Positions 1 to 8,061 of a stretch of DNA of 36,505 nucleotides are shown here, in pieces. A program made the translations under genes and the position numbers. The stretch is from Coriobacteriia bacterium (GTDB lineage Bacteria > Actinomycetota > Coriobacteriia > WRKU01 > WQUG01), in assembly GCA_009778715.1 (NCBI GenBank), contig WRFR01000019.1:1-36505 (forward strand). Reading direction: 5' to 3'. The notes under the pieces are model-generated. The model saw only the letters and a program-made list of their open reading frames with translations, was not told the DNA's origin and did no database searches. How positions within the stretch are numbered: position 1 is the first letter of the stretch; every line of letters begins with the position of its first letter.

Positions 1-4
1 GCGC

Positions 5-445
5 ATGGAGTCTCGCGAAGAGGAAGAGGTATTGACCGAAGAGCTGCTTAACGAGCTGCTGTTCAGCTCGTCTGCGGGCCACTACATCGATACCCATCAG
101 ATGGTGGATTCCTCGCTTTCCAGCTACCTCAACGAACTTCTACGCGCGCACGACCTCAAGAAGAGCGAGGTCATCAAGGCGTCGCGGCTCAATGAGACGT
201 TTGCCTATCAGATCTTTTCTGGTGACCGCCAGGCCAGCCGCAACAAGGTGCTCCAGTTGGCTTTTGCGATGGAGCTTTCTCTGCGCGAGACGCAGCGGCT
301 CCTGAAACACGCTGGCGCCAACGAGCTCTACTGCAAGGATCGCCGTGATGCTATCATCATTTACTGTCTCTCCCGGAAGTGTTCTTTGATCAAAGTCGAT
401 CAGGAGCTGTACAAATTTAATGAAGATACGATAACAGAGGCGTAA
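5..445 (+). CDS. HTH (XRE-like) regulator paired with a Ser/Thr kinase
   Basis: A 146-residue protein. Residues about 38-100 read as a lambda-repressor-like helix-turn-helix: a short linker, then YLNELLRAHDLKKSEVIKAS, a recognition-type turn around the motif FAYQIFSGDRQASR, and a helix ending in LLKHAG. The N-terminal 35 residues are acidic. The reading frame ends 20 bases before the kinase at 466, so the two are probably co-transcribed. I infer that it is a DNA-binding partner or substrate of that kinase; nothing in the sequence proves it. The ATG lies only four bases inside the window, so a longer N-terminus or the ribosome binding site could be outside. Confidence 0.75.
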   Translation: MESREEEEVLTEELLNELLFSSSAGHYIDTHQMVDSSLSSYLNELLRAHDLKKSEVIKASRLNETFAYQIFSGDRQASRNKVLQLAFAMELSLRETQRLLKHAGANELYCKDRRDAIIIYCLSRKCSLIKVDQELYKFNEDTITEA

Positions 446-465
446 GGCGTAAAGGTTCGTGTTCC

Positions 466-1815
466 ATGCCCGATGACATTAGTCGGCGTTTGGCCGAAGA
501 GCTGCATGCTGTCAGCCTCGACAACCAGTACACGGTAGAGGAGACTCTGCGTGAGAGTGAAGCGGGCCGGACTGAGAAGGTCCGTTCTGCTGATGGGACC
601 ATTTTCATTCGTAAGTACCTCCGGCGCGGCTTCGTGCAGACAAACGAGTACGCGCTGCTGTTTGGACTGCAGGGCGCCGACGCGCCGTTTCCCCGGATCA
701 TCTCGCTCTATGAGTTGGCGGAGTTCCAGGTGGTCATTATGGAGTACCTGGACGGCCCTACACTGCAGGAATGCGTCGAACAGTACGGCTCCTACGAGCC
801 GCAGCAGGCGGCGCGCTGGGCGCTTGGCATGTGCGGGGCGCTCTGTTTCCTGCACACGTGCAGCGCCAGCCCCATCATCCATCGTGACATCAAGCCAGCC
901 CATGTTATTTTGCAGGACGGGCAGGTGAAGCTCATTGACTTTGGCATCGCGCGTACTTGGAAATCGGGAGAGAAGCACGATACCGAGTACCTGGGGACGC
1001 GAGGTTATGCGGCGCCCGAGCAGTTTGGCTACAGCCAGACCGACGTCCGTACCGACATCTATGCCTGTGGAGCCACGCTCTACTTCCTTTTGACGGGCGA
1101 GCAGTTCGACGCCCAGTGTCATGGGGCGTTGGAGAAAGTGGCGAGCGGCGCCACGGTTGAGAGCGGCTCCAGCAACGCGGGGACTAGCAGCGTAGCTGCT
1201 CTGATCGTGCCGCCCGACCTGGCGCGCATCATCTGCCGTTGCACTGAGTTCTCTCCCGATGCGCGCTACCAAAGCATAGCCGAGCTGATCGCTGCCCTGC
1301 AGGAAGCAATGCAGAGGATGCAACTCGTCCGACCTGTTCCGGCACCCGCTGTTTCTGCCGCACCTCAAGCTACCACGTACCAACCAGTGGCTGTTGCCAC
1401 GCCGGGGGATGGTGCTTCATCGAAAGAACCGCTCAAAAAGCACTGGGTAAAAGATATTCTTATTGCGATCATCTTTTGGCCGTTTTATCTATATTTGATG
1501 ATCTCAGCCTTTACTGATTTCTCTTGGATTTATCAGAAGTATGGTGCGTTTCAGTTTGCTGTAAATGTTCTGGAATATTGGGTGATCGGCCTGTTGTTTG
1601 TGCTGCCGTGCTACCTGTTGCTTACTAACCCTTTAAGGATCGTCGATCGGATCCGGTTCTTTACAAAGAAACGGATAAGGCGGATCGCTTTAACAGTTGG
1701 CGCTTTCTTTCTTCTTATGTGTCTCTGTCTTGGCATACTGACTCTTCTACAACCTTCGCAGGTACAAGCAGATATTAGCGCTCACACCTACAATCAAAGC
1801 ACACAAAATCACTAA
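466..1815 (+). CDS. Membrane Ser/Thr protein kinase (Hanks type)
   Basis: A 449-residue protein with a eukaryotic-type kinase domain at about 20-290. The catalytic loop HRD is at 139-141, DFG at 158-160 and the APE motif at 173-175; K50 is the likely ATP-anchoring lysine and E61 its helix-C partner. The glycine-rich loop is weak: the expected GxGxxG is replaced by a stretch around residues 30-40 with a single glycine. A Pro/Ala-rich linker (about 299-320) leads to three predicted membrane segments near 331-350, 370-387 and 407-428, leaving a short polar tail and no PASTA repeats. It probably phosphorylates Ser/Thr in cytosolic partners, the upstream HTH protein being the obvious candidate. 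Start is ATG with AAAGG about 11 bases upstream. Confidence 0.85.
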   Translation: MPDDISRRLAEELHAVSLDNQYTVEETLRESEAGRTEKVRSADGTIFIRKYLRRGFVQTNEYALLFGLQGADAPFPRIISLYELAEFQVVIMEYLDGPTLQECVEQYGSYEPQQAARWALGMCGALCFLHTCSASPIIHRDIKPAHVILQDGQVKLIDFGIARTWKSGEKHDTEYLGTRGYAAPEQFGYSQTDVRTDIYACGATLYFLLTGEQFDAQCHGALEKVASGATVESGSSNAGTSSVAALIVPPDLARIICRCTEFSPDARYQSIAELIAALQEAMQRMQLVRPVPAPAVSAAPQATTYQPVAVATPGDGASSKEPLKKHWVKDILIAIIFWPFYLYLMISAFTDFSWIYQKYGAFQFAVNVLEYWVIGLLFVLPCYLLLTNPLRIVDRIRFFTKKRIRRIALTVGAFFLLMCLCLGILTLLQPSQVQADISAHTYNQSTQNH

Positions 1816-1950
1816 CCAATAAAAATTTAGCTGCCAGCTAATGAATCTCCCTCTGAGTGTCAGTACAGTTTTGATGTAGTGCATATTGAGGACGGGAAAA
1901 ACTGACCACCCACAGTAAGTGCCTCATCAACAAAGTGATCGGAGCAGAAG

Positions 1951-2595
1951 ATGGCAGAAAAACTGAAAACCTGTAAATCATGCGGGAAAGAAGTTGCGAA
2001 GAGCGCAAAGAAGTGTCCTCACTGTGGGGCGCGTTTAGGAATGGCGACCTGGCTCAAGGTCATCATAGTTCTGATCGTGATTGGCGTGATTGGTGCTGTG
2101 GCAATGTATTCCTGTACAGCAGCGACAGTCAATACGGTAGATAAGGCGGTCAAGAGCGTAAGTAATGGAAGCGACATCAAAGGCCCGGACGGGAAAGTTC
2201 TGACAGGTGACGCGGCTAAGAAACCAACGTTTAACATCGGTGACACCATTACGGTAGACGATCTACAACTTACTGTTTCGGCGCCAGTAAATAAGGCGCC
2301 TGATGAGTATACGACGACAAAGAACAAGAATGTCGCAGTGTTTCATGTGAAAGCGACTAATAACGGGTCAAGCCAGGCGTATATCTCAAGTGGAGATTTC
2401 AATCTTTATGTTAATGGCACGAAGTGTGATCCAGTATACATGGATGGAGTTGATTTCAGCGCGGAGGACGTTAACAGCGGCAAAACTGTTGAGGGCGATA
2501 TGGGTTTTGATATTCCCAAAGGTTCAAGTTTTGAGCTAGTCTATTCACCGAATTTCCTGACGGATCAGGAGATCACGTTCAAGGGCACTAACTGA
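1951..2595 (+). CDS. Zinc-ribbon membrane protein with DUF4352-like domain
   Basis: A 214-residue protein. It opens with a zinc ribbon (C8, C11, C22, C25), followed by one membrane segment at about 34-52 that ends in a cysteine-containing stretch, a linker, and a beta-rich domain from about 80 to the end that resembles DUF4352 (immunoglobulin-like fold of secreted and lipoproteins: VDDLQLTV, then NVAVFHVKATNNGSSQAYI). Topology suggests an internal ribbon and an extracytoplasmic C-terminus. The ligand is unknown. The gene stands alone after a 135-base gap and ends at a strong terminator. Its base composition is AT-richer than the kinase upstream. A related DUF4352-like domain occurs in the gene at 14093-14635. 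Confidence 0.75.
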   Translation: MAEKLKTCKSCGKEVAKSAKKCPHCGARLGMATWLKVIIVLIVIGVIGAVAMYSCTAATVNTVDKAVKSVSNGSDIKGPDGKVLTGDAAKKPTFNIGDTITVDDLQLTVSAPVNKAPDEYTTTKNKNVAVFHVKATNNGSSQAYISSGDFNLYVNGTKCDPVYMDGVDFSAEDVNSGKTVEGDMGFDIPKGSSFELVYSPNFLTDQEITFKGTN

Positions 2596-2631
2596 TCTTC
2601 ATCAGTAACCCCTGCAAAAGCAAATAAACAC

Positions 2632-2662
2632 AAGAGGCCGTCCAGGTAAGACGGCCTCTTTT
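2632..2662 (+). terminator. Rho-independent terminator
   Basis: Perfect 11-bp stem (2632-2642 with 2650-2660; core GAGGCCGTC / GACGGCCTC), 7-nt loop, ending in TTTT at 2659-2662. It terminates the zinc-ribbon/DUF4352 gene. Confidence 0.9.
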
Positions 2663-2773
2663 GTATAGATATTTCTTGTTGCAAAGAAATAGTTCTGCAG
2701 GAGTTTTGGAATAAAACGCAGTAATATGCAATATAAAGAGAATATCTTTCAATTATTACTGATAAACGGTAGG

Positions 2774-2799
2774 GGTGAGTTTTTGTGCCAAAATTCACC
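2774..2799. repeat. Inverted repeat in intergenic region 2663-2867
   Basis: GGTGAGTTTT at 2774-2783 faces AAAATTCACC at 2790-2799 (9 of 10 positions pair, 6-nt loop). No T-run follows, so an operator or mRNA leader hairpin for the gene at 2868 is more likely than a terminator. The rest of 2663-2867 is AT-rich and shows no gene. Confidence 0.3.
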
Positions 2800-2867
2800 T
2801 TGCCAACTTGCTTTCCTTTGCCCTAAACTTTCCTCATGGCAGAAGATCAAGGAGCGGTGGCTGACGT

Positions 2868-3161
2868 ATGGATGATGAAAAACACTATAGCCAATCGTCG
2901 AACATCGTATTCGCCGCGATTCTTGACATGGCCGAACTGCAGAACGGCGAGCTGACGTTCTCTGACTCACCACATGGACGGGTGCACTTCCTGATAAGCA
3001 TGTATGGCTTACAGTGGGAACTCAAGTTCACGGTCACAGGGAACAGCGGCGGGTGCAGCGTTCGTCTTGAGGTTGGAGGGGAACAGGAGGATCGGGAGAG
3101 AACATCAGAACAGGAGTTCGCATTATTGGATTCGATGCTCCTGGAATCAAACGATCATTAG
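2868..3161 (+). CDS. Small hypothetical protein
   Basis: A 97-residue protein that I do not recognise. It is mostly beta-strand-like in the middle (HFLISMYGLQWELKFTV, then CSVRLEVGGE) and ends in an acidic helix; there is no membrane segment or signal peptide. The strand pattern suggests a small SRPBCC/START-like or alpha-beta fold, but this is only an impression. AAGGAG lies at 2849-2854, 13 bases before the ATG, which is long. It sits between two zinc-ribbon membrane protein genes and ends 82 bases before the next one. Confidence 0.55.
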   Translation: MDDEKHYSQSSNIVFAAILDMAELQNGELTFSDSPHGRVHFLISMYGLQWELKFTVTGNSGGCSVRLEVGGEQEDRERTSEQEFALLDSMLLESNDH

Positions 3162-3243
3162 CGCAAGGCGGGCCAGCAGAAACCGTATGCAGAGGTAAGG
3201 GAAACAGCAGAGGTAAGAGAAACAGAGAAGAAAGGACCAGATC

Positions 3244-3747
3244 ATGGCATTTTGTCAGAAATGTGGAGCACAGGTAGCAGATGGGACTCCAACGTGCCCG
3301 ACATGTGGAGCACCGATGGCTGGAGCTCCTGCTCCGAACTATGCTCCCCCGGCGCAAGCAGCTCCTCCCGCAAATGATGCAGAGGCTAACAAAGGGATGG
3401 CGGTGTTAGCCTACATCCTGTTCTTTGTGCCCTTGATCGCGGGCGCGCATAAGACTTCACCCTTCGTGAAGTTTCACACCAACCAGGGTACCGTGCTCTG
3501 GATTGCTTCGCTGATCTTTGGAGTGGTCTATGGCATCGTAACCGCGATACTTGGAGCGATTTTCATCTCGACGGCAACTACACTTTCAGGATTAGGGGCG
3601 GGGATCGGCATCTATGGTGTAATAACCACGATACTGAGCCTGTTGTGGATAGTTCCAGCTGTTCTTGCCATTATGGGCATCGTTAACGCGGTGACCGGTA
3701 AGACCAAGCCGCTCCCACTGATCGGTAAATTCACGATCATCAAATAA
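3244..3747 (+). CDS. Zinc-ribbon membrane protein (DUF4870-like)
   Basis: A 167-residue protein. An N-terminal zinc ribbon (C4, C7, C18, C21) is followed by a Pro/Ala linker and three hydrophobic segments at about 51-67, 82-108 and 122-150. The motif KFHTNQG between the first two segments and the overall layout match DUF4870/Tic20-like small membrane proteins, whose role is unknown. AAAGGA sits seven bases upstream of the ATG. It is likely a single-gene unit. Confidence 0.75.
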   Translation: MAFCQKCGAQVADGTPTCPTCGAPMAGAPAPNYAPPAQAAPPANDAEANKGMAVLAYILFFVPLIAGAHKTSPFVKFHTNQGTVLWIASLIFGVVYGIVTAILGAIFISTATTLSGLGAGIGIYGVITTILSLLWIVPAVLAIMGIVNAVTGKTKPLPLIGKFTIIK

Positions 3748-3758
3748 AGCGTGCTTAA

Positions 3759-3804
3759 CTCCTGCCTTGCGCCCGTGTCTCATCACAGGGTAGCAGGGCA
3801 GGAG
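3759..3804 (+). terminator. Possible terminator hairpin without a clear T-run
   Basis: CTCCTGCC at 3759-3766 pairs perfectly with GGCAGGAG at 3797-3804, with a second imperfect stem inside the 30-nt loop (CCC... / ...GGG). Only TCTTCC follows, so efficiency is doubtful. Confidence 0.35.
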
Positions 3805-3891
3805 ATCTTCCTGCAGATTACCCAACGTGCAGAGCATGATCGATCCGCTTACGTTGACTGGTGAATAGCAGCTCTTTGCCCCCACTCCCCG

Positions 3892-3904
3892 TATAATAGA
3901 ATCA
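3892..3904 (+). promoter_or_regulatory. tadA promoter, probably giving a leaderless mRNA
   Basis: A consensus -10 box TATAAT lies at 3892-3897 and the tadA ATG begins at 3904, exactly where transcription would be expected to start. No Shine-Dalgarno sequence fits between them. No good -35 box is visible at the normal spacing. Confidence 0.6.
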
Positions 3905-4422
3905 TGTGCGCCACTCACCTGACAGATGACGAGCGATTTATGCAGCGCGCGCTTGCCGAGGCCAGCGAGGCTGCTGCACGCGACGAAGTTCCTATCGGGG
4001 CGGTCGTCGTCTGTGATGATGAGATCGTCGCTGCAGCAAGCAACCGGCGTGAGACCGACCATGACCCTGCCGCGCATGCAGAGTTTTTGGCCATTGAAGC
4101 TGCTGCGCATACGCTCGGACGGTGGCGACTGTCAGACTGCACGGTCTATGTGACACTTGAACCGTGTGTGATGTGTGGCGGGCTGATGCAACAGGCTCGT
4201 ATCAAGCGTTGCGTCTATGGCGCAAACGATCCCAAGGCCGGCGCCCTGGGGACGCTCTACCAGCTTCATTGTGACCCGCGTCTGAACCACTGCTTCGCGG
4301 TGACCAGTGGAGTGCTTGCGGAGGAATCAGCCGCCTTGTTGCGGGAGTTCTTTCAGGCGCGCCGCGGGGATCATGACCAGGGCGTAATTGCGACCGGGCG
4401 ACCCGGAATAGAGAAGGAGTAA
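3904..4422 (+). CDS. tadA: tRNA-specific adenosine deaminase TadA
   Basis: A 172-residue protein of the cytidine deaminase fold. It converts adenosine-34 of tRNA-Arg(ACG) to inosine. The zinc and catalytic residues are present: H58-A-E60 and the PC(x2)C motif with C88 and C91 (TLEPCVMCGG). Conserved blocks VPIGAVVV and IKRCVYGANDPKAGA are also seen. Length is close to normal for the family, with about 15 extra C-terminal residues. The ATG follows the -10 box by six bases, suggesting a leaderless transcript. The next gene begins three bases after the stop. Confidence 0.93.
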   Translation: MCATHLTDDERFMQRALAEASEAAARDEVPIGAVVVCDDEIVAAASNRRETDHDPAAHAEFLAIEAAAHTLGRWRLSDCTVYVTLEPCVMCGGLMQQARIKRCVYGANDPKAGALGTLYQLHCDPRLNHCFAVTSGVLAEESAALLREFFQARRGDHDQGVIATGRPGIEKE

Positions 4423-4425
4423 GTT

Positions 4426-4614
4426 ATGGCGATGGAACGAAGGCTTCCGGCGCAGGAAAACAGCCTGGATGACCTTATCAACCAGATGCTGGCCAACCGC
4501 ACGTCTGAAATCAAGAAGCAAGAGGAAGAGACGGCGCGGGTCAGCGAGGAAGCCGGATTGGTCCCTGAGACCGACCCCGACCTCAAAGACGATCCTGAAA
4601 AGAGTGATCAATGA
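4426..4614 (+). CDS. Small acidic hypothetical protein
   Basis: A 62-residue, strongly charged protein with no hydrophobic segment and a probable coiled-coil helix around residues 14-45 (LDDLINQMLANRTSEIKKQE). AAGGAG overlaps the tadA stop region and is well placed for the ATG at 4426, so translation is coupled to tadA. Function unknown; I recognise no family. It lies in the same direction as, and directly between, tadA and the histidine kinase. Confidence 0.6.
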   Translation: MAMERRLPAQENSLDDLINQMLANRTSEIKKQEEETARVSEEAGLVPETDPDLKDDPEKSDQ

Positions 4615-4660
4615 AGGACCGGGTGAATAACCCCTTCTGCCGGAGTGCGGGAGAGGCGCC

Positions 4661-6022
4661 ATGGCGCGTGTAAAAGGTTCCCGGAGCTCTTTTGCCAGGC
4701 TGATGAACCGCCTTGGGTATCGAGAAGACCTTCGTGGAGTGTCCTATCAGGACATGCGGGACCTGCTGGGGGTGGGTGTTGCCGTGGTCTTGTCCGGTCT
4801 CCTGACTTTCGGCATCATCTCAAAATGGTCCCAGACGATCATTTTGATCAACCTGGCCTGCCTGTTTATTGTGGGAATGATCTTCGCGATCTTTCGTGTA
4901 CTTGCCCACCCGGATCGCGTACGTGCTGACGAGGCGACGCGCGTTCTGGGTATCGCGCGCGATACGCTGCCATTCTTGCGTTTGGGCCTGACTCACGAAA
5001 CGGCGGAAGCGGTCACGCGAATCATTTTAGATGGGCTGGAGAGAGTGATCGCTGTTGGGGTAACTGACACGACGAATGTCATCGGTTACGCAGGGCTGGG
5101 CGCTGACCATCATGGCGCGCCACGGGCTATCGTGACGCGCTCGACCAAGGAGGCTCTCAAAGAGGGGCGTATGTTGGTTTTGACGACACGCGATGAGGTG
5201 GGGTGCGACGACCCGAACTGCCCGCTGATGGCGGGCATCGTGGTGCCATTGGAGATCGGTGGAAAGATCGTTGGTACGCTCAAATATTACTATGCGCAGC
5301 CGATCTTTTTGACTGAAGCCGAGCTTGCGGCAGCCGATGGCCTGACCCGCCTGCTCTCGACCCAGCTGGAACTGCACCGGCTTGAGCAACAGGCCTCGCT
5401 CGCCACGAAGATGGAGCTCCAGGCACTCCAGGCACAGATCAATCCGCACTTTCTGTTCAACACGCTCAACACTATTGCTGCGCTGACGCGGACCGACCCG
5501 GAAAAAGCGCGTAACTTGCTGCGCCAATTCGCGGCGCTTTATCGCCACACGCTCGAGACAGCTGACGCGCCCATCACGCTCGGGCTTGAGCTCGAGTACC
5601 TTGAACAATATTTTGCCATCGAGCAGGCGCGCTTTGGCGATCGCGTTGAACTCATTACCGACGTCGATGAGCAGTCGCGCGAGATCCCCATGCCATCTTT
5701 CATGCTCCAACCGCTGTTGGAGAACTCCATCAGCCATGGCATGCGTGAGGACGGCAGCCGTTTGCAGGTCACAGTTACCGCGAAGTGCACCGAGCAGTTT
5801 TGCCGGGTGTGCGTGATCGACAACGGGCAAGGAATGAGTACTGCCCGCTTGGAGGAGATCGAGAGCCACCCGGCGACGGCTGAGGGTCTGGGCATTGCTC
5901 TGCAGAATGTGCGGAGCCGTACACGGGGTTTTTATGGCGAGGACGCTGCGTTTACGATCGAGAGCAAGCCAACTGTCGGGACGTCGATCTGCTTCCAGAT
6001 CCCGCTTGAGATCGAGCAGTAG
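4661..6022 (+). CDS. LytS/YehU-type sensor histidine kinase
   Basis: A 453-residue protein. Two membrane segments lie near 36-54 and 58-80, then a GAF-like sensor region at about 105-240 that contains GCDDPNCPL (C182, C187), a short coiled-coil, the His_kinase block with the phosphoacceptor H263 in QINPHFLFNTLN, and an HATPase_c domain (N-box LLENSISHG at 352-360, G1 box DNGQGM at 387-392, G2 GLGIALQN at 409-416). All catalytic motifs are intact. These kinases normally act with a LytTR response regulator, but none is next to it here. The stop is followed without gap by the first possible DUF2207 start. Confidence 0.9.
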   Translation: MARVKGSRSSFARLMNRLGYREDLRGVSYQDMRDLLGVGVAVVLSGLLTFGIISKWSQTIILINLACLFIVGMIFAIFRVLAHPDRVRADEATRVLGIARDTLPFLRLGLTHETAEAVTRIILDGLERVIAVGVTDTTNVIGYAGLGADHHGAPRAIVTRSTKEALKEGRMLVLTTRDEVGCDDPNCPLMAGIVVPLEIGGKIVGTLKYYYAQPIFLTEAELAAADGLTRLLSTQLELHRLEQQASLATKMELQALQAQINPHFLFNTLNTIAALTRTDPEKARNLLRQFAALYRHTLETADAPITLGLELEYLEQYFAIEQARFGDRVELITDVDEQSREIPMPSFMLQPLLENSISHGMREDGSRLQVTVTAKCTEQFCRVCVIDNGQGMSTARLEEIESHPATAEGLGIALQNVRSRTRGFYGEDAAFTIESKPTVGTSICFQIPLEIEQ

Positions 6023-6061
6023 ATGCAGGGTGAGCAGAGAGTGCACGAAAGGATGTATGAC

Positions 6062-8053
6062 GTGAGGAAGAACCGGCAAAAGCAGGTGGGTCGATTGAAG
6101 CATAGTGGCATAGTGCGTGCCCTGTTGGTACTGGCGATGGTGCTCGCGGCAGTGCTTATTGCGCCGCGCGTGGCAGTGGCCCGGGATTACTCGATGGCCG
6201 ACGTCGTTATCAATGCACAGTTAGCGAGCGATGGCTCGATGCAGGTGACCGAGGCGCGTACGTTCACGTTCACTGGCTCTTACAATGAGGTCTATTGGGA
6301 TCTTGACCATACGGGACATGACTTGCAGGTCGATGCGGTTGGCTTTGCGCCAGCGACAGTCGAGAACTCCCAGGAAGCGACCCAGACGGGCATGACGCCC
6401 GTTGTGCAGTCCAGCGCTGATATCGACGGGACGACGCACTACAATGTTACCGACAAAGACTCCCATACGATCGAACTCAGTATCTTTCGCCCGGTAACCG
6501 ATGAGTCGGTCAGATATACCATCACCTATACGGTCAGTAGTCTTATCGAGAGGCATTCGGATGCGGCGATGCTTTACTGGAGCTTTATCGCGGGTGGTTG
6601 GGAGAAGCCCATCACGGGAAAAGGCGTGCAGGCCACGATACTTCCGCCGGTAGGGTCGGGCATGACAAAAGATGACATTCGCACCTGGGCGCATGGCTCC
6701 TTATCGGGAGTGGTCACGCGTGAGGACAATGGCGCCGTTAAACTGATGATTGGCGAGGTACCCGCAAATACGGCGCTGTCAGTGCGTGTTCTGTATCCGC
6801 CGGCAGCCTTCCCGGGCGCTCAGATGCAAAGTGGTCTTATCAAGCCGACTGTTTTGCAGGAGGAGGCAAAGCTGGCTGATCAGGCCAACGCTGCGCGTCG
6901 CCGCGCGCAGATACAAGAAGCGATCTATAACTATGTTATTCCCGCGCTGGCGCTGCTGATCATTGCTGGTTTTGTCATTATCTGGTTTGTGTATGGGCGT
7001 GAGTATAAGGATCAAAAGCCCTTTGAGGGTAAGTATTGGCGCGAGGATCCAGAGCCCGACTTATCACCGGCGCTGGTTGGCGCGATCTGGCGCATGGGAA
7101 AGACCGAGTCGATCGATTTTTCGGCGACGATCCTGCAACTGGTTAACGATAAGGTCATCATCATGACGCAGGGCCAGGAGGCACAGTCGCGTTTCTTTGG
7201 CCTGAGCAATAAGACTGAGACGGTCTCCTACTTCCAGATCGATGCGAGCAAAACGGCAGGGCTTGGTCCTATCGAGCAGCAGACCGTTGAGTTGCTGAAT
7301 ATGGTTGCTGGGGCGTCTGGCGTCGCCGCGGACCAACCACAGGGAAGCTTTACCATTGATGACCTGAAGGCCTACGCGCAGGCTCACCAGTCAAGTTATC
7401 GTGGCGCCTATGATGGCTGGAATGATAAGGTAAAAACGATCTCGGAAAGTAAGTATATTGAGCACCGGAGCGTGGCAATATCAGGCGCTGTTCATGCGTT
7501 TCGCGTGGTCGCACTTGGCGTAATCGTCCTCATGTTCTTCCTGAACGCCGATGTGTTGGTCAGCCTGCTTACTCATATCCCCGCGGTACTGAGCGGGGTT
7601 GCGGTACTTATTGCTTCATTTATCTTTGGGCGCTTGATACTGCGTCGTTCGCATGAAGGCAACCGGCTATATCACTACTATCGCGGTCTGTATGAGTACC
7701 TGAAAGACTTTTCTCGCATGGAAGAAAAGCCGGTGGCTTCGGTCGTGCTGTGGAACCGCTATCTGGTGCTGGCGACCGTCTTTGGCATAGCCGATGAGGT
7801 GGCCGCAAACTTGAAGGTCGCATTGCCGGAGGTTGCTAACGATCCGGCGTTTCGGACCAGCTTTTTCTGGTTCTATGTGGCGGGCTTTGGCAATGTTGGC
7901 GGGCAGAACTTCAGCGGCGCATTTGCAAGCGCCCTGAGCAGCGCGCAGGTTGCGGCTACTCCGCGGTCATCCGGCGGCGGCTTTGGTGGCGGATTCTCTG
8001 GCGGCTTTGGAGGCGGCGGCTTTGGCGGCGGTGGCGGAGGCGGCGCCCGGTAG
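6062..8053 (+). CDS. DUF2207 membrane protein with Gly-rich tail
   Basis: A signal peptide or anchor (VRALLVLAMVLAAVLIAP) is followed by a large extracytoplasmic DUF2207 domain (about 240 residues), a membrane segment (YVIPALALLIIAGFVIIWFV), a cytosolic region beginning GKYWREDPEPDLSPALVGAI, two more membrane segments, and a tail of about 30 residues that is nearly all Gly/Phe/Ser. DUF2207 proteins have no established function. Start choice: GTG 6062 has GAAAGGA eight bases upstream; in-frame ATGs at 6023 and 6053 are alternatives with poorer sites, and 6023 abuts the histidine kinase stop. It probably belongs to the histidine kinase operon. Confidence 0.85.
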   Translation: MRKNRQKQVGRLKHSGIVRALLVLAMVLAAVLIAPRVAVARDYSMADVVINAQLASDGSMQVTEARTFTFTGSYNEVYWDLDHTGHDLQVDAVGFAPATVENSQEATQTGMTPVVQSSADIDGTTHYNVTDKDSHTIELSIFRPVTDESVRYTITYTVSSLIERHSDAAMLYWSFIAGGWEKPITGKGVQATILPPVGSGMTKDDIRTWAHGSLSGVVTREDNGAVKLMIGEVPANTALSVRVLYPPAAFPGAQMQSGLIKPTVLQEEAKLADQANAARRRAQIQEAIYNYVIPALALLIIAGFVIIWFVYGREYKDQKPFEGKYWREDPEPDLSPALVGAIWRMGKTESIDFSATILQLVNDKVIIMTQGQEAQSRFFGLSNKTETVSYFQIDASKTAGLGPIEQQTVELLNMVAGASGVAADQPQGSFTIDDLKAYAQAHQSSYRGAYDGWNDKVKTISESKYIEHRSVAISGAVHAFRVVALGVIVLMFFLNADVLVSLLTHIPAVLSGVAVLIASFIFGRLILRRSHEGNRLYHYYRGLYEYLKDFSRMEEKPVASVVLWNRYLVLATVFGIADEVAANLKVALPEVANDPAFRTSFFWFYVAGFGNVGGQNFSGAFASALSSAQVAATPRSSGGGFGGGFSGGFGGGGFGGGGGGGAR

Positions 8054-8059
8054 GGTTAC
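8012..8059 (+). repeat. 48-bp direct repeat, copy 1 (DUF2207 gene end)
   Basis: Identical to 9211-9258. It covers the last 13 Gly-rich codons plus stop of this gene and six bases beyond the stop (GGTTAC). Confidence 0.95.
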
Positions 8060-8061
8060 TG

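Noticed and set aside
400-1383. Long minus-strand frame (327 codons) opposite the kinase
   Set aside because: Composition and lack of motifs mark it as the shadow of the kinase gene, whose catalytic motifs are clear.
1827-1841. Palindrome TTAGCTG-C-CAGCTAA after the kinase gene
   Set aside because: Short, with no T-run; too weak to call a terminator or operator.
5027-6103. Long minus-strand frame (358 codons) opposite the histidine kinase
   Set aside because: Overlaps a gene with intact HPHFLFN and ATP-binding boxes; Arg/Leu-rich shadow without recognisable domain.
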